Shown here in pieces: positions 16,533-25,530 of a DNA stretch of 64,000 nt. The DNA is taken from contig NZ_JAGGCS010000018.1 of assembly GCF_022884085.1 (NCBI RefSeq), positions 38,745 to 102,744 on the forward strand, in the 5' to 3' direction. A program made the position numbers and the translations under genes. The stretch is from Paenirhizobium cremeum. Lineage in GTDB: Bacteria; Pseudomonadota; Alphaproteobacteria; Rhizobiales; Rhizobiaceae. The notes below the pieces were generated by a model, which ran no database searches, was not told the DNA's origin, and worked only from the letters and a program-made list of their open reading frames with translations. Numbering within the stretch: the stretch's first letter is position 1; each line of letters begins with the position of its first letter.

Positions 16533-19500
16533 TGTTTCAGGACCGGTGACTGGCGTTGCGTCAGACGCAAATCCTCCGCCTGTTTCAGTGACTGGACGGT
16601 GCGTTCGTGGGCGGCGAGTTGCTGGGCCGTGCGCATGACCGGCCAGGCTTCCTTCAACCGTACCTTTTCCTCAGGCCGCATGCCTTCGGAGAGTATGTCG
16701 AACAGTTTTCCCGATGGATCGCGAGCGCTGTTGGTGAGGAGCGTTCGTTCGCCGAACCGCTCGGCGACGGCCTTGTTGAACCCGTCGATCTCCTGTTTGG
16801 TTTCGCGATCACTCAATGCGAAGCCGAGGGCCGCCGGCAGATCGTTGCGGTCGATCGCGTCGCGCACCCGTTCGAGCACGAGGCGCGCCGCCGGCGACAG
16901 CGCCGGGATGTCGATCGACACCCGCTGTCTCAGAGCCTGTTCGTCCGCCTGCAGCCGCTGTTGGACGCTCTCGCGCATTCGCAGATACTGTTCGAGATCG
17001 CGTTTCAGCGCGGGGAGATTGAGCTCGGCGATCCGGCGCGCCTCGCGCGCCGCCTTGCCGGCGAGAATCCCTGTTCTGCCCTTGAGCGGACCGATCGATG
17101 CCGGATCGGTTTCCAGCTTTTGCAGCATTTGGCGAGCGCACTCCCTGTCGACCAGGACCGCATCGAACTCCATTGCCCGAAAGGCGGTCTCGGGATCGGC
17201 GAAGACGTAAGCGAAGCGGGCAGAGACTTCCTCCCATTGCTTCCTCAGGGCCGGATCGGCGTCGATCCTCTCGCCGACCCGATCGCCAACGGACTTCTCG
17301 AACCGGGTTATGCCGGCGACCATGGGCTTTTCCTCCTGTCTCTGTCGGGCGATCGGGGATTGGCGAAGACCAAGACGCTCGGCGAAGACGGCAAGGCGCT
17401 CCGCGAGATCGGCCAGTTTCGTCTTTTGCCGCAGCGTCCAGTCGAACCGGTCGAGTAGAAGCGTGCGCGCCACCTCGACGATGTGCAGGCCGCGGACCTC
17501 GGCAAAGCGAAGCGCCTCGCGATAGAGCTGCCCGCGTTCGTAGTCGAGCGTCGTCTCCTTGGCGTTCTTTCGCGACAGGACCTTCGTGAGACCACCGTTG
17601 AAGGCGAAGGACCGGTGCCCGTAATAGAGCTGCAGATCCTCGCGATGGCGGGTCATAGCCACATAAGTGAGATGCCGATCCAGCGAGAGCGACGCGAGCA
17701 CCTTGACCTTGTCGACGGTCGCGCCCTGAGACTTGTGGATCGTCGTCGCATAGCCATGATCGAGATTGTTGTAGAAGCGTTGTTCGACCGTGACCTGGCG
17801 GCGCTGTTCGCCCTCACCCACGACAGCAACGATACGGTTCGGCCCGGCCTCGACGACATGGCCGATCATGCCGTTCTTGACGCCGAGCGAACCATCGTTC
17901 TTCAGGAAGACGATCTGGTCGCCGGCGTCGAAGCGACGAGTGCCGTCGGCGGTCTTGAACGCGTGTCCTTCGCCGAGGATGCCGCGCTCCACCAGTTTTG
18001 CCCGCGCCAAGTCGTTGAGCATACGCACGTCGCGGCGCAGATGCGCGAGCATCAGCATCGACTTTTTCGGATCGTAGTCGCGGTTCCAGTCGGCGATCAG
18101 GTGTTCGACGGCTTCCGCCTTCAGTGTCGATCCGAGTAACCTGCCCTGAGCTTGATAAGCTGACAGTGCTCGATCGACATTGCCCCGAGCAAGATCGAGC
18201 GAGGCGGCCCGCATCCAGTCCTCGCGCTGGCGATAGATCGTTTCGAGTTCGGCATAGCCGATGCGGTCGACGATGGCGCGGAAGGCCGCCCCCGCCTCGA
18301 TCGGCTGGAGCTGTTCGGGATCGCCGACCAGAACGAGCTTCGCCCCTGCCCTGACCACCGCATCGACGAAGCCCGCCATCCGTTTCGAAGCGACCATGCC
18401 GGCCTCGTCCATGACAAATACGGTCCTGGCGTCGAGCGTGTCACGGCCCTGTTGCCAGCGCAGCTCCCAGGAAGCGAGTGTGCGGGAGTCGATGCCCGCC
18501 TCCTTCTCCAATCCCTCGGCAGCCTTGCCGGCGAGCGCGCCACCGACGACGCGATATCCGGCGAGCTCCCAGGCCTCGCGCGCCGCCTTCATCATCGTCG
18601 TCTTGCCCGCACCGGCGCGGCCGACGACCGCGGCGATCCGGGGAGGACCGGCAATACGCTCGATGGCGGATTTCTGTTCGTCCGAGAGCCGCTCATGCCG
18701 CCGGAACGTCGTATCGAGTATCGCTTTGGAAACGGCATGCGTCTCCGTGTTCGACAGCCAGATCGCCTGGCGCGCCATCGTCGCTTCCAGCCGGATCATC
18801 GACCGCGTCGTGTAGCGCGCCGGCATCTTGGCGCCGGTGGCGAATTCGACCGTGTCGCGCTGCAAACGCAGCACGGTCGGATCCTGGATGATGCGCGCCA
18901 TCAGCTGCTGGAAGATTGTGGGATCGTCGACATAGCGATTGAGCACTTTGGCGACGTCGCGTTCATCGAAGACGCTCTTTTCGCGCGTGATCACGTCGAG
19001 GACGATGGCGGGAGTTCGAAGGATACGGCGGGTGTTTTCCGCGCGGCGCTGCTCGTTGAGTTCAATCCGCTCCAGCTCCGGCCGGACACCCTGGCTCTCG
19101 GCCTTGCGCTCGATCGCCTTCGCGCCGACGCCGATATGGATGGTCGGTTCAAGTTCGATCCCCTGCCTCTCGTAGGAGCGGCCATCGACGCGCAGATCGA
19201 TGCCGCCGAGCGCCAGATGATGGTTCAGCCGCTCGAACCATCCGTCGCGCAGGGCGTTGAAATCCTCCGTCGAACCGGCCCAGAGCTCATAGAGGATCTT
19301 GCCGGATTTGGTGCGGACCGGCTGGCCGTCCTCGCCAATGACGGCAATCTTCTTTGACCCGAACCCGTCGTCGGCGAGCGGCCGCAACGTGGTCATAAGA
19401 TGGATATGCGGGTTCCCTGTATTGTCGTGATAAACCCAGTCGGCAACCATGCCCTTGGCCAGGATGTGTTTCTCGACAAAATCCCGGAACAGGGCGATGT

Positions 19501-19831
19501 TCTGCTCCGCCGACAGTTCTAGCGGGAGTGCAACCGTCAGGTCGCGGGCAAGCTGCGCATCCGCACGTTTCTCGAAAGCTTCGACTTTGTTCCAGAAGGC
19601 TTCGGAGGCGCCGGCGACAGAACGATCAGCGATCAGGGAGCGAGCCCATTTGGGGGCGCCGGCGGGTAATTCAAACTCCTCGTGCAGCAGGCCTTGTTTG
19701 CGGGTGTAGTCGATGGTGCGGGCTTCTCGCTCGTATTCCATCTTCGCACAGTGCCGGTAGGCCGCAGACAGCACGACACTGCGGCCGGAGCCGCGACTGA
19801 CGATGCTGGCTGAGAAATGGGCAATGGCCAC
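16529..19831 (-). CDS. traA: Relaxase-helicase TraA
   Basis: A 1100-residue protein, exactly the size of Ti-plasmid TraA. Residues 1-240 form a MobA/MobL-type relaxase that nicks oriT: VAIAHFSASIVSRGSGRSVV, and the metal-binding NPHIHLMTT at about 140-148. Residues about 385-780 form a RecD/TraI-like SF1 helicase: VVGRAGAGKTTMMKAA (Walker A, about 403-418), FVMDEAGMVASKRM (Walker B), and a UvrD-C-like 'TIHKSQGATV' motif. The rest is a helical C-terminal domain. A longer frame is open to 19981, but the GTG at 19831 matches the family N terminus. oriT lies 80 bases upstream. Confidence 0.96.
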   Translation of the reverse strand: MAIAHFSASIVSRGSGRSVVLSAAYRHCAKMEYEREARTIDYTRKQGLLHEEFELPAGAPKWARSLIADRSVAGASEAFWNKVEAFEKRADAQLARDLTVALPLELSAEQNIALFRDFVEKHILAKGMVADWVYHDNTGNPHIHLMTTLRPLADDGFGSKKIAVIGEDGQPVRTKSGKILYELWAGSTEDFNALRDGWFERLNHHLALGGIDLRVDGRSYERQGIELEPTIHIGVGAKAIERKAESQGVRPELERIELNEQRRAENTRRILRTPAIVLDVITREKSVFDERDVAKVLNRYVDDPTIFQQLMARIIQDPTVLRLQRDTVEFATGAKMPARYTTRSMIRLEATMARQAIWLSNTETHAVSKAILDTTFRRHERLSDEQKSAIERIAGPPRIAAVVGRAGAGKTTMMKAAREAWELAGYRVVGGALAGKAAEGLEKEAGIDSRTLASWELRWQQGRDTLDARTVFVMDEAGMVASKRMAGFVDAVVRAGAKLVLVGDPEQLQPIEAGAAFRAIVDRIGYAELETIYRQREDWMRAASLDLARGNVDRALSAYQAQGRLLGSTLKAEAVEHLIADWNRDYDPKKSMLMLAHLRRDVRMLNDLARAKLVERGILGEGHAFKTADGTRRFDAGDQIVFLKNDGSLGVKNGMIGHVVEAGPNRIVAVVGEGEQRRQVTVEQRFYNNLDHGYATTIHKSQGATVDKVKVLASLSLDRHLTYVAMTRHREDLQLYYGHRSFAFNGGLTKVLSRKNAKETTLDYERGQLYREALRFAEVRGLHIVEVARTLLLDRFDWTLRQKTKLADLAERLAVFAERLGLRQSPIARQRQEEKPMVAGITRFEKSVGDRVGERIDADPALRKQWEEVSARFAYVFADPETAFRAMEFDAVLVDRECARQMLQKLETDPASIGPLKGRTGILAGKAAREARRIAELNLPALKRDLEQYLRMRESVQQRLQADEQALRQRVSIDIPALSPAARLVLERVRDAIDRNDLPAALGFALSDRETKQEIDGFNKAVAERFGERTLLTNSARDPSGKLFDILSEGMRPEEKVRLKEAWPVMRTAQQLAAHERTVQSLKQAEDLRLTQRQSPVLKQ

Positions 19832-19910
19832 GGCGAAGGAAACTCCAGGGTTCGAACGGGTTCGTCCGGAGCGGCTGGGGCCACACGGCCCCGCCAGGGC
19901 ATGAAAGCAA

Positions 19911-19944
19911 CACGTCGCATCGCGACGTATAATTGCGCCTTTGG
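19911..19944. other. oriT: Probable oriT nick region
   Basis: An inverted repeat, ACGTCGC (19912-19918) and GCGACGT (19922-19928) with a 3-base loop, is followed by ATAATTGCGCCTTTGG. The Ti-plasmid/RSF1010-type nic region has this layout: an inverted repeat then a short AT stretch and TGCGCC. It lies between the divergent traA and traC genes, as in Ti plasmids. The cognate relaxase is TraA next door. Confidence 0.75.
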
Positions 19945-19997
19945 AAACCGCTCCTTCGGAACGGCCGGGATCATGTCCCAAAGTATCGGCTTTGCCG

Positions 19998-20015
19998 ATG
20001 TGCAGATCTGCACAT
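19998..20015. promoter_or_regulatory. tra box, perfect 18-bp palindrome
   Basis: ATGTGCAGATCTGCACAT is a perfect dyad and equals the consensus TraR binding site. It lies midway between traA (start 19831) and traC (start 20090), so one TraR dimer can drive both traAFBH and traCDG, as in octopine- and nopaline-type Ti plasmids. Confidence 0.92.
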
Positions 20016-20089
20016 TTCCAAAGATGCGCATCCGGGAGAGAGTGGGCGTCGCTGAAGCAACGCCACGACCACCAGGAGATGCGACCGGA

Positions 20090-20386
20090 ATGAAGAAGCC
20101 GTCATCGAAAATCAGGGAAGAAATCGCCAGATTGCAGGACCAGCTGAAAGCCGCCGAGACGCGCGAGGCCGAGCGGATCGGCAGGGTGGCGCTGAAGGCC
20201 GGGCTCGGCGACATCGAGATCGAGGAGGCCGCATTGCAGGCGGCCTTCGAGGAGATCGCGAAACGCTTTCGCGCAGGCAAAGGCGAAGCGACCGGGAAGA
20301 AAAGCGCTGACGAGAGCAGGACCGGCGGTGAAGCCTCCGCGGCGCTCGCGTCTGGCGCGGCTGCGGGCAGGCCTGGCGAGGCTTGA
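20090..20386 (+). CDS. traC: Conjugal transfer protein TraC
   Basis: A 98-residue protein, the Ti TraC length. It begins MKKPSSKIREEIARLQDQLK with a coiled-coil-like helix (about 8-30), then ERIGRVALKAGLGDIEIEEA. The second half is Ala/Gly/Lys-rich and probably disordered. TraC is thought to be a relaxosome accessory protein; the 'GRIA-KAGL' segment is also shared by MobC-like proteins. The frame is open far upstream through oriT and the tra box, but the family start is at 20090. traD follows with 4 bases between. Confidence 0.9.
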   Translation: MKKPSSKIREEIARLQDQLKAAETREAERIGRVALKAGLGDIEIEEAALQAAFEEIAKRFRAGKGEATGKKSADESRTGGEASAALASGAAAGRPGEA

Positions 20387-20390
20387 GCGG

Positions 20391-20606
20391 ATGGCCAGAG
20401 CGCTGACGACGGACGCGCGCAAGAAGGACACGCGCGAGAAAATCGAGCTTGGCGGCCTGATCGTCAAGGCAGGGCTGCGCTTTGAGAAACGCGCGCTGCT
20501 GCTCGGCCTGCTGATCGACGCCGGACGCCGGATCAGGGGCGATGAGGCGGAGCGGTCGCGCCTGACCGCGATCGGCGCGGAGGCCTTCGGTCATGACGGC
20601 GAATAG
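20391..20606 (+). CDS. traD: Conjugal transfer protein TraD
   Basis: A 71-residue protein, the Ti TraD length. The core is DTREKIELGGLIVKAGLRFE followed by KRALLLGLLIDAGRRI. This segment also occurs as the conserved 'conjugal transfer TraD family' of relaxases and ICEs. I chose ATG 20391 over a GTG at 20328 because it gives the family length and a CGAGG site precedes it. Its last 14 bases overlap the start of traG, so the traCDG genes are tightly coupled. It probably joins TraC at the relaxosome. Confidence 0.9.
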   Translation: MARALTTDARKKDTREKIELGGLIVKAGLRFEKRALLLGLLIDAGRRIRGDEAERSRLTAIGAEAFGHDGE

Positions 20607-22518
20607 ATTTCTGCTGTTCGCCCTGCCGGCCACAATCATGCTCGCCGCGATGTTTGCAACGTCGGGCATCGAGCACAAGCTTGCGAGCCTCGGAACGAAC
20701 GCTGAGGCAAGGCTGATGATCGGCCGCGCCGGGATCGCCCTGCCCTATGTCGCGGCGGCCGCCATCGGCGTCATCGCTCTATTCGCCGCGAACGGATCGG
20801 TCAACATCAAGGCGGCGGGCTTCAGCGTGCTTGCCGGCAACGGCGCGGTGATCGCCGTCGCGGCGATCCGCGAGACAATTCGGCTTGCGGGCATCGCGGG
20901 CAGCGTGCCGGCGGGTCAATCCGTCTTCGCCTATGCCGACCCGGCGACGATGCTGGGGGCGGCGGCGGCTCTCTTCACCGGCATCTTCGCCCTGCGTGTG
21001 GCAATCAGAGGCAATGCCGCTTTCGCGCCAGCCGGGCCGCGCCGCATCGTCGGCAAACGCGCCGTGCATGGCGAGGCCGACTGGATGAAGTTGCCGGAAG
21101 CGGCAAAGCTTTTCCCCGAGGCCGGCGGCATCGTCATCGGCGAGCGCTACCGCGTCGACAGGGACAGCGTCGCCGGCATGCCGTTTCGCGCCGACGAGCC
21201 GCTGAGCTGGGGGACCGGCGGCAAGGCGCGGCTTCTTTGCTTCGACGGCACCTTCGGCTCCTCGCACGGCATCGTCTTTGCCGGCTCCGGCGGTTTCAAG
21301 ACGACATCGGTGACGATCCCGACCGCGCTCAAATGGGGCGGCGGGCTTGTGGTCCTGGACCCGTCGAGCGAGGTCGCGCCGATGGTCGCCGAGCACCGTC
21401 GCAAGGCCGGCCGAAAGGTGATCGTTCTCGATCCCTCGGCATCCGGTGTCGGCTTCAACGCGATGGACTGGATCGGCCGCCACGGCAACACCCGGGAAGA
21501 GGATATCGTCGCCGTCGCCACCTGGATCATGACCGACAATGCGCGCACCGCGTCCGCCCGCGACGACTTCTTCCGGGCCTCGGCCATGCAGCTTCTGACG
21601 GCGCTGATCGCCGATGTCTGCCTGTCCGGCCATACCGACGCGCAGGACCAGACACTCAGGCGCGTGCGCGCCAATCTCTCCGAGCCGGAGCCGAAACTGC
21701 GCGAGCGCCTGACGCGCATCTATGAACAGTCGCAATCCGACTTCGTGAAGGAGAACGTCTCCGTCTTCGTCAACATGACGCCGGAGACGTTTTCCGGGGT
21801 CTATGCCAATGCGGTGAAGGAGACCCATTGGCTCTCCTATCCAAACTATGCCGGGCTCGTGTCGGGCGACACATTCTCGACCGACGATCTCGCCGACGGC
21901 GAAACCGACATCTTCATCGCGCTGGATCTCAAGGTGCTCGAAGCCCATCCGGGCCTGGCGCGCGTCGTCATCGGCGCGCTGCTCAACGCCATCTACAATC
22001 GCAACGGAAACGTCGAAGGGAGGACGCTTTTCCTGCTCGACGAGGTGGCCCGCCTCGGCTACCTGCGCATCCTCGAAACCGCCCGCGACGCCGGCCGCAA
22101 ATACGGCATCACCCTGACGATGATTTTCCAGTCGATCGGCCAGATGCGAGAGGCCTATGGCGGCCGCGACGCAACCTCGAAATGGTTCGAAAGCGCGAGC
22201 TGGATTTCGTTTTCGGCAATCAACGATCCCGATACCGCCGACTACATCTCGAAGCGCTGCGGCGACACCACCGTCGAGGTCGACCAGACCAATCGATCGT
22301 CCGGCATGAAGGGATCGTCGCGGTCACGCTCGAAGCAGCTCAGCCGCCGGCCGTTGATCCTGCCGCACGAGGTCCTGCGCATGCGCGCCGACGAACAGAT
22401 CGTGTTCACGTCGGGCAATCCGCCGCTCAGGTGCGGACGCGCCATCTGGTTCAGGCGCGAGGACATGAAGGCCTGCGTTGGGGAGAACAGGTTTCATAGG
22501 GGGACCGAAGTCCCGTGA
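20593..22518 (+). CDS. traG: Type IV coupling protein TraG (VirD4/TraD-like ATPase)
   Basis: A 641-residue coupling protein that docks the relaxosome to the mating channel and pumps DNA. The N-terminal 140 residues hold several transmembrane helices. The ATPase shows FAGSGGFKTTS (Walker A, about 229-239), LVVLDPSSEVAPMVAEHRRK (about 252-271, the TraG motif) and TLFLLDEVARLGYL (Walker B, about 477-490), then FQSIGQMREAYG. It is the last gene of the traCDG operon. It would dock to a trb-type mating-pair system, which is not in the window. Confidence 0.96.
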   Translation: MTANRFLLFALPATIMLAAMFATSGIEHKLASLGTNAEARLMIGRAGIALPYVAAAAIGVIALFAANGSVNIKAAGFSVLAGNGAVIAVAAIRETIRLAGIAGSVPAGQSVFAYADPATMLGAAAALFTGIFALRVAIRGNAAFAPAGPRRIVGKRAVHGEADWMKLPEAAKLFPEAGGIVIGERYRVDRDSVAGMPFRADEPLSWGTGGKARLLCFDGTFGSSHGIVFAGSGGFKTTSVTIPTALKWGGGLVVLDPSSEVAPMVAEHRRKAGRKVIVLDPSASGVGFNAMDWIGRHGNTREEDIVAVATWIMTDNARTASARDDFFRASAMQLLTALIADVCLSGHTDAQDQTLRRVRANLSEPEPKLRERLTRIYEQSQSDFVKENVSVFVNMTPETFSGVYANAVKETHWLSYPNYAGLVSGDTFSTDDLADGETDIFIALDLKVLEAHPGLARVVIGALLNAIYNRNGNVEGRTLFLLDEVARLGYLRILETARDAGRKYGITLTMIFQSIGQMREAYGGRDATSKWFESASWISFSAINDPDTADYISKRCGDTTVEVDQTNRSSGMKGSSRSRSKQLSRRPLILPHEVLRMRADEQIVFTSGNPPLRCGRAIWFRREDMKACVGENRFHRGTEVP

Positions 22519-22793
22519 AACAGAGAGTTGGGACCGATTGAGTTGGATTGCCTTATGTCCCGACCTGACGCGGATGCTGGCCAATGCGAGAGGATCGTGA
22601 CCCGCACGGGACGAAACCGCTTGCCGGGTTCGGTGCGCTTGCGCATAGAGCCGTGCGGCAAAGCCGCCTCGCCCAACACCTCTCTATCTCTATCTCTAAA
22701 GACGGAAGACACATCAGAAAGATGAATCGATGAGCCCACATTGATTCAAATAAGTCGTTGGACGCCGTTTCGTTGGGACGCGACAATCCGGCC

Positions 22794-23051
22794 ATGGAGA
22801 AAGAGGCAACAGACCCGGTTCATCTTCACCGTATCGATGAAACACAGAACATGCGGCGCTTCTATGCGCTGGCGATCCAGCCGACGCTCTTTGGCGGCGC
22901 ATCGGTCATTCGCAACTGGGGTCGGATCGGAGCGAACGGCCAGACGATGATGGAGACATTCGACAGCGAGAGAGACGCCAGGCAGGTGTTCTCACGCCTG
23001 GAGCGGACCAAAAGAAGACGTGGCTATCGCGACGTTGCTTTCACCGATTGA
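22794..23051 (+). CDS. WGR domain protein
   Basis: An 85-residue protein that is almost all WGR domain: MRRFYALAIQPTLFGGASVI, then RNWGRIGANGQ with the Trp-Gly-Arg motif, and a basic C terminus (ERTKRRRGYRD). WGR domains bind nucleic-acid ends or nearby phosphates in PARPs and bacterial regulators. Stand-alone copies are common on rhizobial plasmids, with no assigned role. An upstream TTG at 22758 could extend it by 12 residues; ATG 22794 fits relatives better. It lies 140 bases before the HU gene. Confidence 0.8.
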   Translation: MEKEATDPVHLHRIDETQNMRRFYALAIQPTLFGGASVIRNWGRIGANGQTMMETFDSERDARQVFSRLERTKRRRGYRDVAFTD

Positions 23052-23190
23052 GGGCACCGTAACGCGCAAGCCCGATGTTTCCTGTTGTTTGCGCGGGGAT
23101 TGCGGGAAGGCCTCGAGCTTCACCCCTATCCTTGCCCGGTCTTCTTCATCATACCGGATGGATAAACCAGAACGAGGGAACCATCCAATC

Positions 23191-23469
23191 ATGACAACGA
23201 CCAACGAAATCGCCGACAAGATCGCATCCGAGCAGAACCTGACCAAGGCGCAGGCCAAGGCGATCGTCGAAAGCGTGTTCAAGCAGATTGCCGATGCGGC
23301 ACAGGCAGGCTCCGAGACGTCCATACCTACCTTCGGAAAATTCAAGGTGAAGGAAACGCCGGAGCGCGACGGCCGCAATCCGGCGACAGGTGCCACGATC
23401 AAGATTGCCGCGTCGAAGAAGCTGACGTTTGCGCCGGGCAAGGCGGTCAAGGACTCGCTGAACGGCTAA
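23191..23469 (+). CDS. HU-family DNA-binding protein
   Basis: A 92-residue histone-like protein. It starts MTTTNEIADKIASEQNLTKA (dimerisation helices), has IPTFGKFKVKETPERDGRNP (strands and the DNA-binding arm, about 45-64), GATIKIAASKKLTFAPGK, and normal HU length. It bends and compacts DNA as a dimer, and on a conjugative plasmid may help relaxosome formation or replication. The start at 23191 follows GAGGGAA. The frame is open upstream but that part is not HU-like. Confidence 0.93.
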   Translation: MTTTNEIADKIASEQNLTKAQAKAIVESVFKQIADAAQAGSETSIPTFGKFKVKETPERDGRNPATGATIKIAASKKLTFAPGKAVKDSLNG

Positions 23470-23508
23470 GGCAGAAGAGCCGCATGGGGGAACGCAGAAT
23501 AGAGCCTC

Positions 23509-23679
23509 CTAGAAAGGAGGCTCCGCGCCCAGTCGGCCGTCCTGTTCGGCCTCGATGACCGCAAGTTCGGCCAACACGATCTCCAGCTCCGCCGCAATCT
23601 GGCGGCGCTCGCTTTCGTCGCAGGCGCTCCTCAGTTCGGCTTTAAGCTCTTCGCGTTGCATTTCGAGGGACATCGTCAT
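23509..23679 (-). CDS. Small coiled-coil-like hypothetical protein (56 aa)
   Basis: A short frame MTMSLEMQREELKAELRSAC then a Glu/Arg/Ala-rich helix rich in leucine and isoleucine at heptad-like spacing, ending GAEPPF. AGGAG lies 7 bases before the ATG at 23679, which supports translation. It is probably a single helix or coiled coil. The last codons sit in an inverted repeat, GAGCCTCCT (23502-23510) with AGGAGGCTC (23515-23523), that may end transcription from both this gene and HU. No function is recognised. Confidence 0.6.
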   Translation of the reverse strand: MTMSLEMQREELKAELRSACDESERRQIAAELEIVLAELAVIEAEQDGRLGAEPPF

Positions 23680-23952
23680 CGTTCGTCTCCTTGACGTTTC
23701 GTGAAAGACGACGTCCGCGGTCGGTGAGACGGGACAGGGTCAAGCATCGCCAAGGGCGACCGGCGGAGCCGGCGTGTGGGGGAGCCGAAATGCGCCAGCA
23801 TTTTGGGGGGAACCGCTCGTGCTTCGACGCTTTCCCGGCTCTCCGGCACGATTGGTCATTCTGAGCAGACTTCTCCTCTCCGTATGGCACCAAAAAAAAC
23901 CTGGATGCGGGCTCGATGCCCGCGGCCGGCTTCATCATGCGACACAAAGTCA

Positions 23953-24555
23953 TGACCTCCACCAGAGGTGGAGGTTTGAAACGCTGCGCTTGAACCGCTA
24001 GAAGCGGTTTTGCTATAAGTTAGTAGCTGCGATTAAAGAGGTCGGCAAAGTCGGAAGCTTTGTCGACCTTTTCCTGATTACGGATGTAACGTCTGACGAC
24101 CTGCTCGTCATAGCCAGCCGTGGACACGAAGTACCCTCGCGCCCAAAAGTGATAGCCCTTGTAGCGGCGCTTGCGGGCGTATTTGTTGGCAACGTAAATT
24201 GCCGTCTTACCCTTCAAAAAACCGACGATATGCGACACCGAGTATTTCGGCGGCATTGATATCAGCATGTGCACGTGGTCGGGCATCAGGTGCCCTTCCC
24301 GGATCTCGCAACCCTTTTGTCGAGCAAGAGTATGCAGAAGATCACCCAGTTCACGCCGAACGTCCCCGTAAAGGCGTTTCGTTCGGTACTTACTTGAAAA
24401 CACCACATGGTACTTGCAGTCCCACGTCGCGTGCGATTGCGATCGTTCGTCCATAAAACCTCCGTTCTATGTCTCGGCCAATCTAACGGTCCAAGCACGG
24501 AGGTCTCTCAACTACGATGTAGAACGCGTCCAGTCCTCCACCGGAGGTGGAGGTT
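23953..24555 (-). mobile_element. IS200-type insertion sequence (IS200/IS605 family)
   Basis: A single tnpA gene is flanked by two near-identical hairpins: ACCTCCACC-AGA-GGTGGAGGT at 23955-23975 and CCTCCACC-GGA-GGTGGAGG at 24535-24553. IS200/IS605 elements have subterminal hairpins instead of terminal inverted repeats and make no target duplication. There is no tnpB. A further hairpin with T-run (AACCGCT-AGA-AGCGGTT, 23993-24009) is downstream of tnpA. Exact ends are uncertain by about 20 bases on each side. Confidence 0.8.
24020..24454 (-). CDS. tnpA: IS200/IS605 family transposase TnpA (Y1 HUH)
   Basis: A 144-residue single-strand DNA transposase. The HUH motif is PDHVHMLISMPPK near residue 58-70, and the catalytic Tyr lies in VVRRYIRNQEK near 122. 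The N terminus has CKYHVVFSSKYRTKRLYGD and the middle SHIVGFLKGKTAIYV, all typical. It cuts and joins hairpin-marked single strands, often at replication forks or during conjugation. The gene is intact and of normal length, so the element may be active. Confidence 0.95.
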   Translation of the reverse strand: MDERSQSHATWDCKYHVVFSSKYRTKRLYGDVRRELGDLLHTLARQKGCEIREGHLMPDHVHMLISMPPKYSVSHIVGFLKGKTAIYVANKYARKRRYKGYHFWARGYFVSTAGYDEQVVRRYIRNQEKVDKASDFADLFNRSY

Positions 24556-24572
24556 TACTTACTTCATAGAAA

Positions 24573-24600
24573 AGAGCCCCGCCGTGTCTGGCGGAGCTCT
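24573..24600 (-). terminator. Rho-independent terminator of the DUF736 gene
   Basis: On the minus strand AGAGCTCCGCC pairs with GGCGGGGCTCT around a 6-base loop, followed by TTTC. One G-T type mismatch is present in the stem. It begins 14 bases past the DUF736 stop and lies just outside the IS200 copy. Confidence 0.7.
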
Positions 24601-24613
24601 TCGGGATTTGGTC

Positions 24614-24931
24614 TCAGGCCTCGCGCTTGGGGCGGTTCCAGATGAGGGCGTATTCGCCGTCCGTCTCGCTTGGCCAAAGGGCTGCGGTGATCGGGGCATT
24701 GAAGCTCGGATCGTCCAGCTTGACCGAGATATATTCCTCGCCGTCGTTGGAGACCGCCTTCCAGCCGGCGCCGACTTCGACGCCGTTGCCGGCGGTGATG
24801 CGGAAGTCCGGAGCGTCGCGCGAGACGCGCTCGATCGGGTTCAGGCGGGCCTTCATACTCACGGTGAGCGTGCGCACCGTGCCGACGATCGAGTTGTTGC
24901 CGTTGGTGGTGAATTCGCCGATGACTGCCAT
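24614..24931 (-). CDS. DUF736 family protein
   Basis: A 105-residue protein covering a whole DUF736 domain: MAVIGEFTTNGNNSIVGTVR, then SMKARLNPIERVSRDAPDFR, then WKAVSNDGEEYISVKLDDPS and FNAPITAALW. The family is very common on alphaproteobacterial plasmids and ICEs, with no established function; it looks like a small beta-rich, OB-like fold, but that is a guess. The start at 24931 has AAGGAA upstream; longer frames over this region lack support. A distinctive hairpin lies 26 bases upstream. Confidence 0.9.
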   Translation of the reverse strand: MAVIGEFTTNGNNSIVGTVRTLTVSMKARLNPIERVSRDAPDFRITAGNGVEVGAGWKAVSNDGEEYISVKLDDPSFNAPITAALWPSETDGEYALIWNRPKREA

Positions 24932-24956
24932 GGTCGTGTTCCTTTCCGGTTGTTCG

Positions 24957-24975
24957 GGCCGCGCCGATCGCGGCC
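24957..24975 (-). promoter_or_regulatory. Leader hairpin with CCGAT loop, copy 1 (DUF736)
   Basis: GGCCGCG-CCGAT-CGCGGCC: a perfect 7-bp stem around CCGAT (AUCGG in the minus-strand RNA). It begins 26 bases before the DUF736 start codon. An identical 19-mer lies 26 bases before ardC, and a variant precedes the gene at 41412-41597. Confidence 0.6.
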
Positions 24976-25530
24976 TCGATGACGGTGTAAAGACCGGGGG
25001 CGATCGACGCCGCACCGCCTGGCGGCCGCAACGCATGTGGAGGACGGCCGGGAGCGGCTTTCTTGGTTGCGCGAGGAATGCGAACCTGTTCGCAGGGGAA
25101 GAAAGCCACGGACGGCTGTTGCGGACGAGGCGATCGAGACGAAGGCGTCCTTCGGTCACACCAGATCCATCGAGGTCCGCGTCGGTGTGGCCTGCTCTCG
25201 GCCGGATGGAACATGATACCGGCAACCTCAGCTGACGATCATCCGCCAACAGGCTGCGCAACGTTCGGCGCCATGCTCATGTCCAACGTCATGGCTCTGG
25301 CCCGCTCCCGCCCTCGAAGCCACAGCCAATGTCTTCGGTCGCATCATCATCGCACTACGATCGAAAACCGGGCATGGTCGACGATGGCTACCTCGGTCAG
25401 GGAGGTTCTCGGTCTACCCTGCGAAACAACCGGTTGCTCTCCCCTGCTTCACCGCATATCGGCTGTAGGAGAAGGATAGCAGCCTTACTGGGATGTATTC
25501 CAACTAGCACCGTTTGCGAAGCGGGTACCT
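24976..25530. other. Long leader or gap upstream of DUF736
   Basis: About 555 bases with no supportable gene. The part near DUF736 (to about 25050) shares the blocks GTGGAGGACGG and GACCGGGGGCG with sequence upstream of ardC and of the 41412-41597 gene, so it probably holds a shared promoter or leader. I see nothing in the remainder. Confidence 0.45.

Noticed and set aside
25063..25479. A 138-residue plus-strand frame upstream of the toxin gene
   Set aside because: The composition is odd, no ribosome site or family is seen, and it overlaps sequence that looks like the DUF736 leader.
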